From assembly GCA_029817715.1 (NCBI GenBank), contig JARUPY010000165.1, forward strand, positions 543,617 to 607,616: a DNA stretch of 64,000 bases, in the 5' to 3' direction. This document shows positions 23,540 to 35,143 of this stretch, one piece after another. The stretch comes from Melastoma dodecandrum. Taxonomy: Eukaryota > Streptophyta > Magnoliopsida > Myrtales > Melastomataceae. The position numbers were made by a program, and so were the translations under genes. Each line of letters begins with the position of its first letter. Position 1 is the stretch's first letter. The notes under the pieces were generated by a model, which did no database searches, was not told the origin of the DNA, and saw only the letters and a program-made list of their open reading frames with translations.

Positions 23540-26500
23540 AATAATCCTTTATCTTGAAAGCGCCTTCGTCATCATATTCGAGACATTGTCATCGGTGTAG
23601 ATCTTCTCAATATACACCAACTTAGAATTCACAACATCTTGAATCCAATGATATCTCATATCTATATGTTTCGACTTCACATAAAATGTGGAATTATTCG
23701 CAAGATATTGGCATTTAATTATCACAAAAGAGAACATACCGTTCTTGAAGAAATTTTTTCATCACAATAATTCTTCGCACGCTTCGGTGGCGATTATGAA
23801 TTTCGCCTCGGTAGTAGATAGTACAACACATTTATAGAGCCTAGATTGCCAAGAAACGGCTCCCCCTACAAAGGTAATAAGATAACTCGATCTCGACTTA
23901 TGAGTATCAATATCTTCAGCCATATCTGCATCTGCATAGTCAGTCAACTTTGGCTCATCACCTCCGATATATCATAGTTTGCGGTGCCATGTAAATACCT
24001 CATGATCCATTTTACCAAATTCCAATGCTCTTTTCCTGGATTAGATAAGAATCGGCTCACCACGCTAACAACATATGCTATATCAGGTCTTGTGCACACA
24101 ATCGTATACATCAAACTACCAACAACAGAGCTATAAGGAACCTTATTCATATATTCCTTGTGCTCACTAGTAGAAGGACAATGGTTGCGGCTCAGCTTAA
24201 CTCCAAAAAGAAAGTTAGAACTTACTGCTTCAGCATTTCCAATATTGAACCTTTCCAACACTTTATGAATATATTCCTCTTGTGATAAGAAGATATTCTT
24301 CTCTTCTCTACTTATGGTAATTCTCATAGCAAGAATCTGTTCCGCAACACCCAAATCCTTCATAACAAATGTTCAACTAGTTGTTTCTTTAACCGGTTAA
24401 TACGAGACATGTTCTTGTCAACAATCAACATATCATCCACACATAATAGGAGAATAATGAAATCATCATCATCAAACCTTTAGAAAAAAGATACAATGAT
24501 TTGTATTGGTTCTGGTGTAGTCATGCTCCTCCATAAAAGACTCTAATTTCATATAACATCGCCTGGGGGCTTACACACAAAATATTCTTTTCCTTTTATT
24601 ATGAAACATTCAAGTTGTTTCATATAAATCTCTTTGTGCAAGTCACCCATCCTTCAATCTCTAAGTCAAGGCTGGCAGCTAAACCCATCACAAATCGAAT
24701 GGATGGCATCTTCACAGCCAGAGAGAAAATCTCATCAAAATTCACTCATTTCCTTTTATTGAAGCCTTTTACTGTCAATCTTGCTTTATACCGTGGCTAA
24801 GAGTTGTATTCATGCTTTATCTTAAATATCCACCTATTTTTCAAAGCACACTTACCCTTAGGCAACTTCACTAATTCATAAGTATCATTATCGTGAAGTG
24901 ATTTCATCTCATCATCCATAGCACGAACCCACTCTTGTTTTTGCTCACTCTCCATGGCTTTTTCATACATTTAGGCTCTCCCTCATCAGTCAATAGAATA
25001 TACTTGTTAACTGGATACCTGGTGGATGGTTGTCGTTCTCTCGATGACCTTATGAGTGGCATATCACTTGGAGCTTCAATTGTTGGTAAATCATCAACAA
25101 CTTCGGTTTATGTCTGAATTATCTCGTGCTCATCATTCTGATCTTCATTATGTGGTGGAACTAACACCGGAGGATTTTACCTTGTCAATGTCCTCGATTA
25201 TCTGATCCTCTACAAAAATTGCATCCCGACTTCGAACAACCTTATTAGAGATAGGATCATAAAATCTGTAGCCAAACTCATCTTGACCATAACCCATAAA
25301 ACACACTGCCTTGTCTTCAAAACAAGCTGAGTTTCTTATCACTTGGAATATGCACGAAAGCTTTACATTCAAAAACTTTCAGGTGATCATAAGAGAGTTC
25401 CTTACCACTCCAAACTCGATTTGGAACGTTAAACTTCAAGGGAACACAAGGTGTAAGATTTAACATGTGAACAATATTGTTAAGAGCTTCTCCCCATAAA
25501 GACTTCGGTAACTTGGCATGTGAAAGTAGACATCTTACTCATTCAACGATTGTTTTATTCATCCTCTTTGCTAACCCATTTAACTGAGGTGTCTTGGGTG
25601 ACGTTTTTTGATGTCGAATGACATGTTGTATACAATACTCATAAAATGGCCTTGAATACTCACCTCCATTATCTAATCGAATGCCCTTGAGCTTTCTTTC
25701 AGTTTCCCTTCTAACTGAAATATGAAATTGTTTAAACACATCTACAACTTGACTATTGTGCTTCAAAGTATAAATCCACGTCTTTCTCGAATGATCATCA
25801 ATGAAAGTGACAAAATAAAGAGATCCACCAATGGTCTGAGTCTTGATAGGACCATATATATCAAAATGCACCAAGTTAAGAATTTTTTCTTTTTTGCCAG
25901 GCGATGTAAACTTAGACAATACTTGCTTATGCTTCCCTTCCAAACAATGATCAAATCTCTGCAAGTGGGTATCCTTCATACCAGATAAGGCATTCTTTCT
26001 GCCTAAGAGAGAAGGACCTTTCTCGCTGATATGACCAAGTCTTTTATGTCACAACTCAGAAGCTACATTTTCTACCACATTCACAACATAATTAGAAATC
26101 TCGGCATGTAGCAAGTATAAAGCCGAATGTCTCTCACCTCTGGCCACAATCATCGAACCTTTAGTAAGATTCCGTCTTCAATTTGCAAATAATAACCATC
26201 ATCATCTAGCTTTCTAGCCGAAATCAAGTTTAATATGATGTTTGGGACATGCTTTACATCTTTTAGAATTAACTTGGAACCACTGCTAGTCTCCAAGCAT
26301 ATATCGCCAATGCCAACAACCTTTGCCTCATCATCATTTCCCATCTTCACAAAGCCAAAACTGCCTGGTGTGTATGTAATAAGAGAAGAAATCCTTCTGT
26401 GAGGTAGTATGAGTAGAAACACTATTGTCAATCACCCAACTGGTCTCGTGGTTGGTCAAATTTACCACATTACAATCATAGACTATTAGAAAATCTTCAG

Positions 26501-27305
26501 TAGTAGTGACAACTCGTTCTGCATCACTACTTTCACCTAATCTCTTGTCTCTACCTTTCTCTTTATATTGTTGCTTATTCTCCTTCTTCAACAACCGACA
26601 AAATGGCTTAATATGTCACTTTTTACCACAATGATGACATTCAACATCCACAAACTTTCCTTGAAACTTCCATCTGTCATTACCATCTCTACTCTTCGGT
26701 CAACGGCTATAACTTCTCCACCGTGACTCGGTAACCAATATATTTGACTTCGAAGAAGAATTAGGATCAAGAGACTTTCTCCTTTCTCCTCACCTCTTCA
26801 TTCATACAGCTAGCCTTTGTAGGTCATATGTGACCACTCCTTTTAGAGTTGAATTCGAAACTGATGTCCTGAATGTATCCCAAGGGTGAGGCAAACTAAC
26901 AAACTAAGCAACTCGTCTTTAAATTTAAGACCCATGAAAGACAACTGATTAATATAACCTTGAAAGCTATTGATATGGTCATTGAAGAGTCATCCTTATA
27001 CTTCAATCCCAACAACTGATTCATCACATACATCTTGTTGGTTCCTGTATTGCTGGCATAAAGCTCCTCAATTTTACTCCAGAGTGTCCGAGTATGGTTG
27101 ATTCCTTTAACTTGATTCAACACATTATCCTCAACCCACTGTCTGATAAATCCACACACTTGCCTGTGAAAGATAGCCCACTGCTCCTTTGTCTTATCCG
27201 CTAATGTTTCTGTAGATAAACCATGCATGTAATATTTCTTTACATAAAGGAGATCTTCCATCCGAGATTTTCAAAAAGAATAATTTGAACCAGTCAACAT
27301 AATCA
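23540..27305 (-). pseudogene. Copia gag-pol polyprotein remnant
   Basis: Order on the minus strand: gag (27305-26890, beginning MIMLTGSNYS, with a stop in place of the expected W after NYSF, then EDLLYVKKYYMHG), a zinc-knuckle trace near 26600-26640, aspartic protease (SWVIDNSVSTHTTS near 26430; the usual DSG(A/S) reads DNS), integrase core (HFDIYGPI, TFIDDHSRKTW, RLDNGGEY; 25540-25900), the C-terminal RT part (MKDLGVAEQILAMRI, YSSVVGSLMY; 23950-24363) and RNase H (23549-23947, ending NMMTKALSR). The central RT with its catalytic motif is not intact. There are multiple stops and frameshifts; the element cannot encode active proteins. Tnt1/Tork affinity is inferred from the motif wording. Confidence 0.85.
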
Positions 27306-27373
27306 TCTTGCTCGTATTAGCCTTCGTCACTCAACACAAATTACAATCAATCAAACCATGCTCTAATACTACT

Positions 27374-28072
27374 TGATGGGATGTAACAAGATCAACACAC
27401 CCCGGAATTCGTCGAATGGTTTTCTTAAGGCTAGAACAAAATATTCACAACTGAATCTAATAAATGACAGCAAAGAACAACACCAAAATTTAATGTGGAA
27501 ACCTCGTCAATGTGAGGAGTAAAACCATGGCCAGAGGTACTACCAAAACTTTCATAATCGCCAATGAAGTGGGTACACAAGCGTACTTCTCAAGAAAAAG
27601 TAACCATCACCAAAACCTCTTCTCTACGCAGTGTCATATCAAGAAGCTATCTTGGCAATCACTACGCTTAACAACTCAAAGAGAAGAAGCTAAAATCGAT
27701 AACTCTAAATATGGTCGTCTCAGAAAAAGGGAAATCACCAGCTAAAAGACTCTAATACCAATCTCATCGTTCAGAATAAATAACCTCAAGTCAGGGATAC
27801 ACTCTCAAAATTTCATGAGGTTCCAACGGGTGCGATCGTCGGCAACTCTCGATTTAGTGAACGTCGCGCAGGCTGAAGCGGAGCTGCGGCGGAAATTCGG
27901 GATTCTCCTTCTTCGACTGTATCCCCCTCACCTTGGTTGCATTTTCTCTCTTTCTGCTATTATTTAAAGACAACCCTAGATGACCCTTTGAGAATATAGT
28001 GAGCTTCAGGCTTCATCCGTTGAAGGGAACACGGACTTGGGCCGCTCTCACATATGATAGATAGCCCAACTA
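27374..28072 (-). repeat. 5' LTR of the Tork-like Copia element
   Basis: About 699 bp, homologous to 22778-23479 but clearly diverged. Its outer end has lost the canonical TG (reads TAGTTGGG on the minus strand). Beyond it lies a polypurine tract and coding remnant of another copy rather than genomic flank. Confidence 0.8.
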
Positions 28073-28212
28073 ATCTCCCCCTCCCGACTATGTGGAAGAG
28101 CTTGACCGTAATATCGGCGACTTGACGACAAACAATAATTCTTTCTCTTGAAAGCGCCTTTGTCATCATATTCGAGACATTATCATCGGTGTAGAGCTTC
28201 TACATATACAAC
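28073..28212 (-). pseudogene. 3' interior remnant of a second Copia copy
   Basis: The minus strand reads a polypurine tract (GGGAGGGGGAGAT) preceded by the end of RNase H (MMTKALSRERIIVCRQVAD). This matches the region just above the 3' LTR of the main element (23480-23620). The match stops near 28212. The LTR at 27374-28072 is therefore shared between two head-to-tail copies, of which the upstream one is truncated. Confidence 0.8.
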
Positions 28213-29964
28213 AATTAATCTCCACGGTTAAATTGGCAAATTATAAATTTATTCACATAACACGTAAATCATAAATGCCTTAAGACAATCATTTGCCTTA
28301 TTTCATTAATATCCCAAAATAACACCCCCGTGACATGATATCATAAAGCCACATCAAATACTTAGCCTCCATGTGAGAATATTGTATATTTTTACTTACC
28401 ACATACAGTCGGTACAAAATACAATGTTGTATTATTGAAAAATTAATGTTACCCAACTTAAGGAAAATCTGGTAAGCTTTAATATTTCACGCACGACTTT
28501 TAAAAATCGACAAGTTGAATGGTTAAAGAGTATTATCCAAAGTCACATTCGATTTCGGTAACATACAAAGAGTATGGGCTCCAGGTGGGCCTATCTTTCC
28601 GGCCCAGTAATTGGGCTCACGATTGGCTTCACCACGCAGGCCACATTTCATTTCGATTGGCCCATGAAAAATCGATTTCTGGATGGAATAATCAAATTTT
28701 AGGTGAAGAATATATTTTTCAAAAAAAAAATAGTTGTTTTCCTTGTAAGATTGTTCAAAATTTTATCAAAAAAAAAGATCACGTTATGTGTTGATATTAA
28801 GCTTTACAACTCTTTTCCTAGTCGACTCTCCTAAGAGTTTCTCCAGCCACGTAACATTTTAGTTTTTGGTTCTGACTCGATGGACTCCTTAATCGTGGAC
28901 GTTTACCGAATAATCAAATCCTAGTAACATGATGATGTGATTAGAACTCGTCGCTAGATTGAAAGCTCGGCTAGTTTCTAGACTCGGTTGTTCTTGTTAA
29001 ACTATATAATGTATAATCGAGCCTCACATAACAGCTTAAGCTTTTAGGTCAAACGGTAATGTTTTTCTACGATTTCAGAGCGGTCATTATAATGTATAGC
29101 CAAGCCTCACATAACAGCTTAAGCTTTTAAGTCAAACGGCAAGGTACAGTTATGATGGGAGGATATAGCAGCTCTTGGGGTGTAGTCTTATAAGTGTATT
29201 AGGTACTGATTATGCAAGTTTTGGAGGCTTCTAGAACTATGAGCGAAGCAAATACATTTGCATAACGTAGTAGGCACTCGTAATCGAGTCAACAGTTCAT
29301 CGATTAGTTAATAACGAAGCAGAATAGTGAAGGTTCAAGATTAAAAACATAATTTATGATTAACTAAAAACACAAAGACTGTGAATCCATGGGCTGCATT
29401 CCATTTTCGTCGAGACAAGGGTGTATAGAGTTCACGAAATCTCTTAATGAAGAAAAGTTGAAGTCAAATACCAAATAATTGAATTGGGTTGAATCCAGAA
29501 TCGTAATCAAACTTTGAAATGCCGGAGGATTACTTAGCTCTATAGTTAAGTTATGAGAACTTTCTAGGCGTCGAAAGTCAAGCTTGTGATATGAGTGATC
29601 ATCGCTGAGCAGGCCGATAGCTAGTTATAAAATTCTGGCTCTATCGAAACTTGACTAGTATATATGCAAGAGAAGCTCCAAGGGAAAGAAATTAATCTCC
29701 AGAAAACTAATATATCGACACCTAAAAGTTAGATTCACACGTTTCATTCTAGTTACAATGTCTACACACATCTTCCCTTTAAGATGTGACCAAACATAAA
29801 AAGAAAAGAAAATGTGTATATAAGGTTAGGTCTAGCCCGCGAGTGCGTCGAAAAACAAAGCGAAACCGAAACCATATAAAGCTAACAGAAAAGACCTTAT
29901 CTCTATTTGCTCTGACTAGCTAGTTATTGAAACTCATAATATATATTATATGTACAACAATATA
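28213..29964. other. Intergenic stretch, no gene seen
   Basis: AT-rich. It contains a direct duplication of about 60 bp at 29008-29070 and 29091-29145 (shared phrase CCTCACATAACAGCTTAAGC). This is a common type of dispersed repeat debris in plant genomes. No coding region was supported. Confidence 0.5.
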
Positions 29965-32900
29965 TCATTCCTGCCTAGGACGAGTGATCCATAATGAACT
30001 GAGGGCACGGAGGCGGTGGGAGTGCTCCGCGGCAGCGAGTAGGAACCTCGCGGATTGCCGGGTCGTGAGGATCTGATGAAGCCGGCGAATCATCTGGTGC
30101 CTCAAATTGTCTGCCTGAAGAAGAAATTATAGCCATTACTGAATTCGACGACTGGGGATGTTTAAACTAAACACCATTGTAGATAGTTGTATTCCATTAC
30201 TTCTGACACATGGTTATTACTTTTACGACCTCTTTTGCTCCACAAAGTTCAAACAACAGACTTGGACTCCCTTACTTAATCGAAATCAATATGTCATACT
30301 GAAATCATATAAAGTCAAATGAGGGAGTAAAACGGCTCTTGAAGAGCTTGCCAATCATGTCGGAAAAGAAGAAGAAAATTCCACTAAACCCAGTTTGTCA
30401 ATGGCTTGATTATCCACTAACGTATTCCAAGGTTGTTAAGAGATGGAGATATATTCATTTACTACATATATCTCGGGAATATCATATCACAAAGAATTTC
30501 TTTAAAAGAATTTTGTTAACTGTTGCAATTAGGTCATCCGTTAAAACGTAATAATTGTGTTTTAAATTTAGTGATTTAAAATTTAATATGTTTTGTATGT
30601 TGTATTATATATTTAGGAATTTGTTAACGGTGTCTAAGCGCATTAGTTAAGAAGCATTAAATATTTATATTTAATGGTGATTTTGCATTTATTACTTCTT
30701 AATTGTTGTAAACTTTCTTTTTTAGAACATTAAAATTATGAATTATATTTAATAATTTTAAAAACATAAAGCTTATTATATTTTAAAAACACTTTATATT
30801 TAACATGTTATTTTTTCTTATTTTAAAATATATTAAAGTTATAAAACTACACATCGATGCTTTAGGGTACCCTATAACAAAACCTATTAAAAATATGAAG
30901 AAGACACTCCCTTTTGAGCAAAGTCCTCTGTCGAGGGAAGCAGTTACGACGATGACGTAATATGAAAAGGCCGAAGAGGCATTGGACAAATGGACAACAT
31001 AAGGAACTGCCTCCTAGTTCACGTGCAGTGCCCAGAAACCTCCTAGTAGCTTTACGTGTTCATAAGCATTATACTCCAGTGAAACTCAAACTGGATTTTG
31101 CTCTTCAGTATGAATTTTGGGACATCATAAGAACCGGTTCCAAACCCTTCAACCGCTATGTCTGACAAAAGAACCCAGAAAGTTTGTCAACCTGAAGAGG
31201 GGTTGGGGAGGGTAGAGGTTGAAGAAACCCAAATGGGACTAACTAATACATAAACTATTGATCTGGTATTGTATCAGAGTTCGAAATATCGTACCATAAG
31301 CTTAACAAGACTCGAACTGAATCAACGATAATCTTATCGAATTTTCGTTTTCTTTTCGGGAGAGATAGAGAGTTGTGCAACAACAGCGTAACGTGGGGAG
31401 ACTTGTACAACAGGTATTGCCCAAGAAGGGGTGGTCATGGAGTTGTTGCGATTGAAATGGGGTTGGTTTTATATCCCCTAATAGCAGAAGCACAAGAATC
31501 TTGTTTTTCCTTTTCACCCAACCCCTCCCAACACCCCCCTTGTCATTTTTCCTTAGGACGGTCGACGATTTTTATTTAATATGTTTCGAGCATCTTCTAC
31601 GGACAACTACTCTCTTCCTACTATTCAAAACAAAAGAAACGAAGTCTTTGTGTCGTGCTGTCTGAACCATCCTAGGCTTATCCTCCTTTTACCAGCTGTT
31701 TATGAGATGCATCTAGGGTTTCGGTGTGGTTTCGAATCCAAAATACTAAGGGCGGCGAATCAAATGGCTTCTAAAAGGAAGGCCAGGGAGAGGGGGGCGT
31801 ACCTGCCTGACGAAACCCTCGAGCGTTGAGAGTTTGCTCATCGCCGTGGCCATTTGACCTATGTAATTGGCCATGTTGGTGGGGTAACTAAGCGAGTCGG
31901 AGGAAATCGTATCCGATAATGACTGATTAAGCGCCTCGAGCCCTTGGGAGAGAGCTTCCTCGGCTTCTTGAGTCGACTGTTGTAAACCACAGACGCCCAA
32001 TATTTGTTGCTCTGTTAGCGGCTCGATGTGGTTCAGAATAACCTAAGACACGCGGAAAATGTATCACTGAGCAAGACAATTTAACATCTTTCGCATCAAA
32101 TTTGTCAATAGAGTTAACAATGCTAAGCAAAACTGTGGCTTGATCGGATCAGGCATTCTTCGATCACATGTGCATATAAAAAGAGTAAGTCAGGGCATTG
32201 CTTTATGGACAAGACATCAAACTCGACCTTGTAATGGAAAGAAGTGGCGATCCGGACATCGCCTGTGAATATGATTCTATTCCATAATAAGACATTTGTT
32301 TCTGGCAGTACAAGGCAGAAACGACACAGTTTCATCGTGCAGTGGGACTAGTCGTTCCCATCTCCTTTACCCAAAGTAAACTGATGTAAAACATAAGGTG
32401 TGAGAAAAATGGGGTTATTTTATTACCTTGATTAGCGCCGAGGGCCGAAACCCTCCTATCCACATGAAGCATCTTTCGGCTGGGGTCATCCACATGCCCG
32501 ACACGAGATGGAACACATCAGACTTCGCCATTATGCTTCTCAGGTTCAGGATCTCGTCGTGGTGGGCTAGTGCGTTGTCGACAAAGAGTTGGAGCTCATT
32601 CTCTGACAAATTCTCCTGCACGGCCGCCCGGAGCTCACACATCAGTCGATGGTGCTCCTCTTGCCATCTGGCATACTCCATGTCGAAGATCGCTGCATCT
32701 ATTTGAGGTATCAAGTTGTCATGATCGCTGGTATGTGGTGATTGTCATAAGGGTTAAAGTGAAGGAATAGTTTACTGGCGCTAATGTTGCTAATTCCGAC
32801 GGGAAGGCCCTGCTCATTCACGGCCACTGGTCCTCCACCTACGAATATGCCCTAAACACGACACAAAGACATTTCAATCCACGGTTAATAACATTTTATA

Positions 32901-34915
32901 TCGAAAAAGTTGTCGTCAAAATAAGACATTGTTTTCTCTTTTTTCACCTGGGATCTTGCGCTTTGCAACTCTTGTTCCAATTGTGTGAGCTTAATACGAC
33001 TCGATTCAAGCTGCTGAATGTACGCCTGTGAGACCATGGCAGAAACCACCTCCTCATCACAACATCAAACAACGCGCGCGAATGCCAACTTCAAGTTAAA
33101 TCGAACATCTAACCTTCTTCCTCAGCCGACTCTTCCTGGCCGCTTCCCGATTCTGCGCCAACCTCCTCAAGGTCTGCGAGAAATATAACGAATAACCCCT
33201 GGGTTTCCATTCCGAGTCCACTCGACAGAATTAAGAGAAAAAGAAGAAGACCTTGGGGTCTGGGGTTTTGGGGCCATCTTGTTCAGAGTTAGTGTTAAGG
33301 CCTCTGCGGTTTCCTCCACGCTAACACCAAAAAACAAATTCAATGCCGGAATCTCAGTCCCAAGAAAATCATAATAATCTCTTTCTGAGAATTTGACCTT
33401 GGGGAATAACTTATTCATTCCATCCCTTTCTCGAACCGATAATGTCAAACACTTACCTTTGAAAAATAAATAAATAAATAAATCTTGTGGCACTATCAAA
33501 AGAAGTCGTCGTACCTTGGTAGGCTTGGCCGGTTCAGGAGGAGCAGATGGAACATCATTATTAATGTTGGGATCGTTGTTGTTGTTTCTTTGGTAAGCTA
33601 ACTCCATTGTCGCCGCGGATGGTCTATTCGAACCACTCGCCCCCTGCGAAACTAATCCCCCACAGCCAACCTAATAGCACATTTAACAATTATCACTGCC
33701 TTCTTCAACTTCTTTCTTCTTCTTTTCCTTTCTAATAAGCAGTGACAAGAAAAGGTAGAGCTAGGAAAATTGGCATAGTACAGACCTTTGTGGTGGAAGG
33801 GTGGTCTACGTGCATCGGCTGAGATGGGAAAATGTTTAGCGTCGGTGGACTCATCCCCGGATGAATTTCTGCCCAAAACAATTCAAAAATTAGCAATTTA
33901 ATCCTCTCTTTTATGTTGAAGGACATAATGATTGAACAAGGGGAGGAACCCTTTTCTCTTTTTTTTTTTTGTGAAGCAGGTCGAAATGATAGTTAGGTAT
34001 GAAAGAAAAAAAAAAAAGAGGAGGCATGGGAGGTTTTCTTTTTCTTTTTTCATCAAAATGGTAAGAAAAAATAAACAAAAAATGTGAAAGTGGAAAGAAG
34101 AAGATATTTGTATGGGACGAGTTCCCCCACCCATACCCATCGAGCATAAAAAGTAAAAATTGATCGGGCAAGAAAAGGCTCAATTCGTTTACATTGGGAA
34201 TTGGTCCGAATCATGAAGATCATTACATTATGGATCAAGAAGAAGAAGAGCAAAAGAACCAAAATAAATCGATTAGAGGGAGGGGGGGGGAAGGAATTGG
34301 TCAAATGGAATTTTATTTTTGTTTTGATGGTCTTTACTGCAGGCCGGAGAAGAAGAAGAAGAAGAAGAAAGGGCATGCTTTCGCCGTGAAGGAGGGGGAT
34401 CATGAAATTCCGTGCTACATGGCAAATGTTTTCCCAATATGATTTTCATATTTTGTGTCAAAGAAAACAAAAGGAAAAAAAAAATTAGGGAGGGTAAGCT
34501 CACGCTTTTGGTCTTGATGAAGAGATGTAGAAGGGTCTTGCCCATCTAGGTAAAGGAATAGAGCTTGATCTAGTTCCCCGAGGTCGTACGCACTACCGCT
34601 ATCCTTGCCCCGACTGGACGTGAGGAACATATCACGACAAGATATTTACCAAATTAAGTCGCCCATCGGAGGGGCACGGAGAGAAAATCTGAGGGAATTT
34701 ACGTACAGGAAGTTTCCTCCGGCGATGGCGGACGGGGAGGGTTGTTGCATCATCAGTCCCTGTGGAACTTGGTGACGATGTTGCTGATGATGAGGCGGAG
34801 GAGCGAGATGGTCCTCCAAAGGAAGAAGAAGATGATGATGATGAAGGCCTTGTGGGGGAAACTCTACCTGATGATGATGATTTGGATGGTTTTGGGTGTT
34901 CTTATTTGTGGCCAT
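29965..34915 (-). CDS. TGA-type bZIP transcription factor, TGA9/TGA10 clade
   Basis: This nuclear factor binds TGACG (as-1) DNA motifs; the TGA9/TGA10 clade acts in anther development and redox-linked responses with ROXY glutaredoxins. Coding exons: 34707-34915, 34504-34613, 33786-33868, 33515-33643, 33252-33320, 33114-33173, 32948-33025, 32776-32851, 32427-32698, 31803-32042, 29965-30114. Every junction is GT-AG with matching phase; total 491 aa, close to Arabidopsis TGA9. The N-terminus is His/Gln-rich, then YDLGELDQALFLYLDGQ and PPTLNIFPSQPMHV, both typical of this clade. The basic region LAQNREAARKSRLRKK lies at about 205-220, the leucine zipper at 221-246, the DOG1 domain from about 277 (DMEYARWQEEHHRLMCELR). 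The last exon (ADNLRHQ..TRPRQE) lies behind a 1.69-kb intron and was found only by phase-matching. Start chosen at MATNKN; an in-frame open stretch continues upstream to 34954. Confidence 0.93.
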
Positions 34916-35031
34916 GGGGGTGATGGAGGGAAAAGGAATTCTAACATACAGCAAAGGACAAAGCTTTAGAGGAAGAGATGTTGTAAGAGGAGAGAAGAAG
35001 AAGGAATGGAAGGGTTTTTTTGTGTTTTATT

Positions 35032-35049
35032 GGGGGGGGGGGGGGGGGG
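35032..35049. repeat. Poly-G run of 18 in the TGA gene leader
   Basis: A run of 18 G on the plus strand lies in the presumed 5' leader, which on the minus strand is rich in C, CT and CTT repeats. Its length is probably variable and prone to sequencing error. Confidence 0.8.
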
Positions 35050-35132
35050 AGGAGAAGAGGTCTTTCCTTTTCAGAAGAAGCTTAGAGGAAGAAGACCTTG
35101 ATCGAAATAAAATAAAAAATAAATGAAATCTT

Positions 35133-35143
35133 TTATTATATCT
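35133..35143 (-). promoter_or_regulatory. Possible TATA box of the TGA gene
   Basis: The minus strand reads ATATAATAAAA about 220 bases upstream of the start codon, just above a CTT-rich stretch that looks like a 5' leader. Not unique in the region, so tentative. Confidence 0.35.

Larger units (their letters stand above)
22778..28072 (-). mobile_element. Decayed Tork/Tnt1-like Copia retrotransposon
   Basis: An old Copia element on the minus strand has LTRs at 27374-28072 (5') and 22778-23479 (3') and an interior of 3.9 kb. The primer site next to the 5' LTR reads GTAGTATTAGAGCATGG on the minus strand, a decayed initiator-Met site. The polypurine tract CATGGGGGATT abuts the 3' LTR. The two LTRs differ at perhaps 15-20 percent of sites by eye, so the element is old or its LTRs come from two different copies. 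No matching target duplication was found because the 5' LTR is followed by interior sequence of a second copy. All frames are interrupted. Confidence 0.85.

Noticed and set aside
29965..30130. Small Pro/Cys-containing ORF read as a possible signalling peptide
   Set aside because: The other frame matches the conserved TGA C-terminus exactly, with correct splice phase to the preceding exon.
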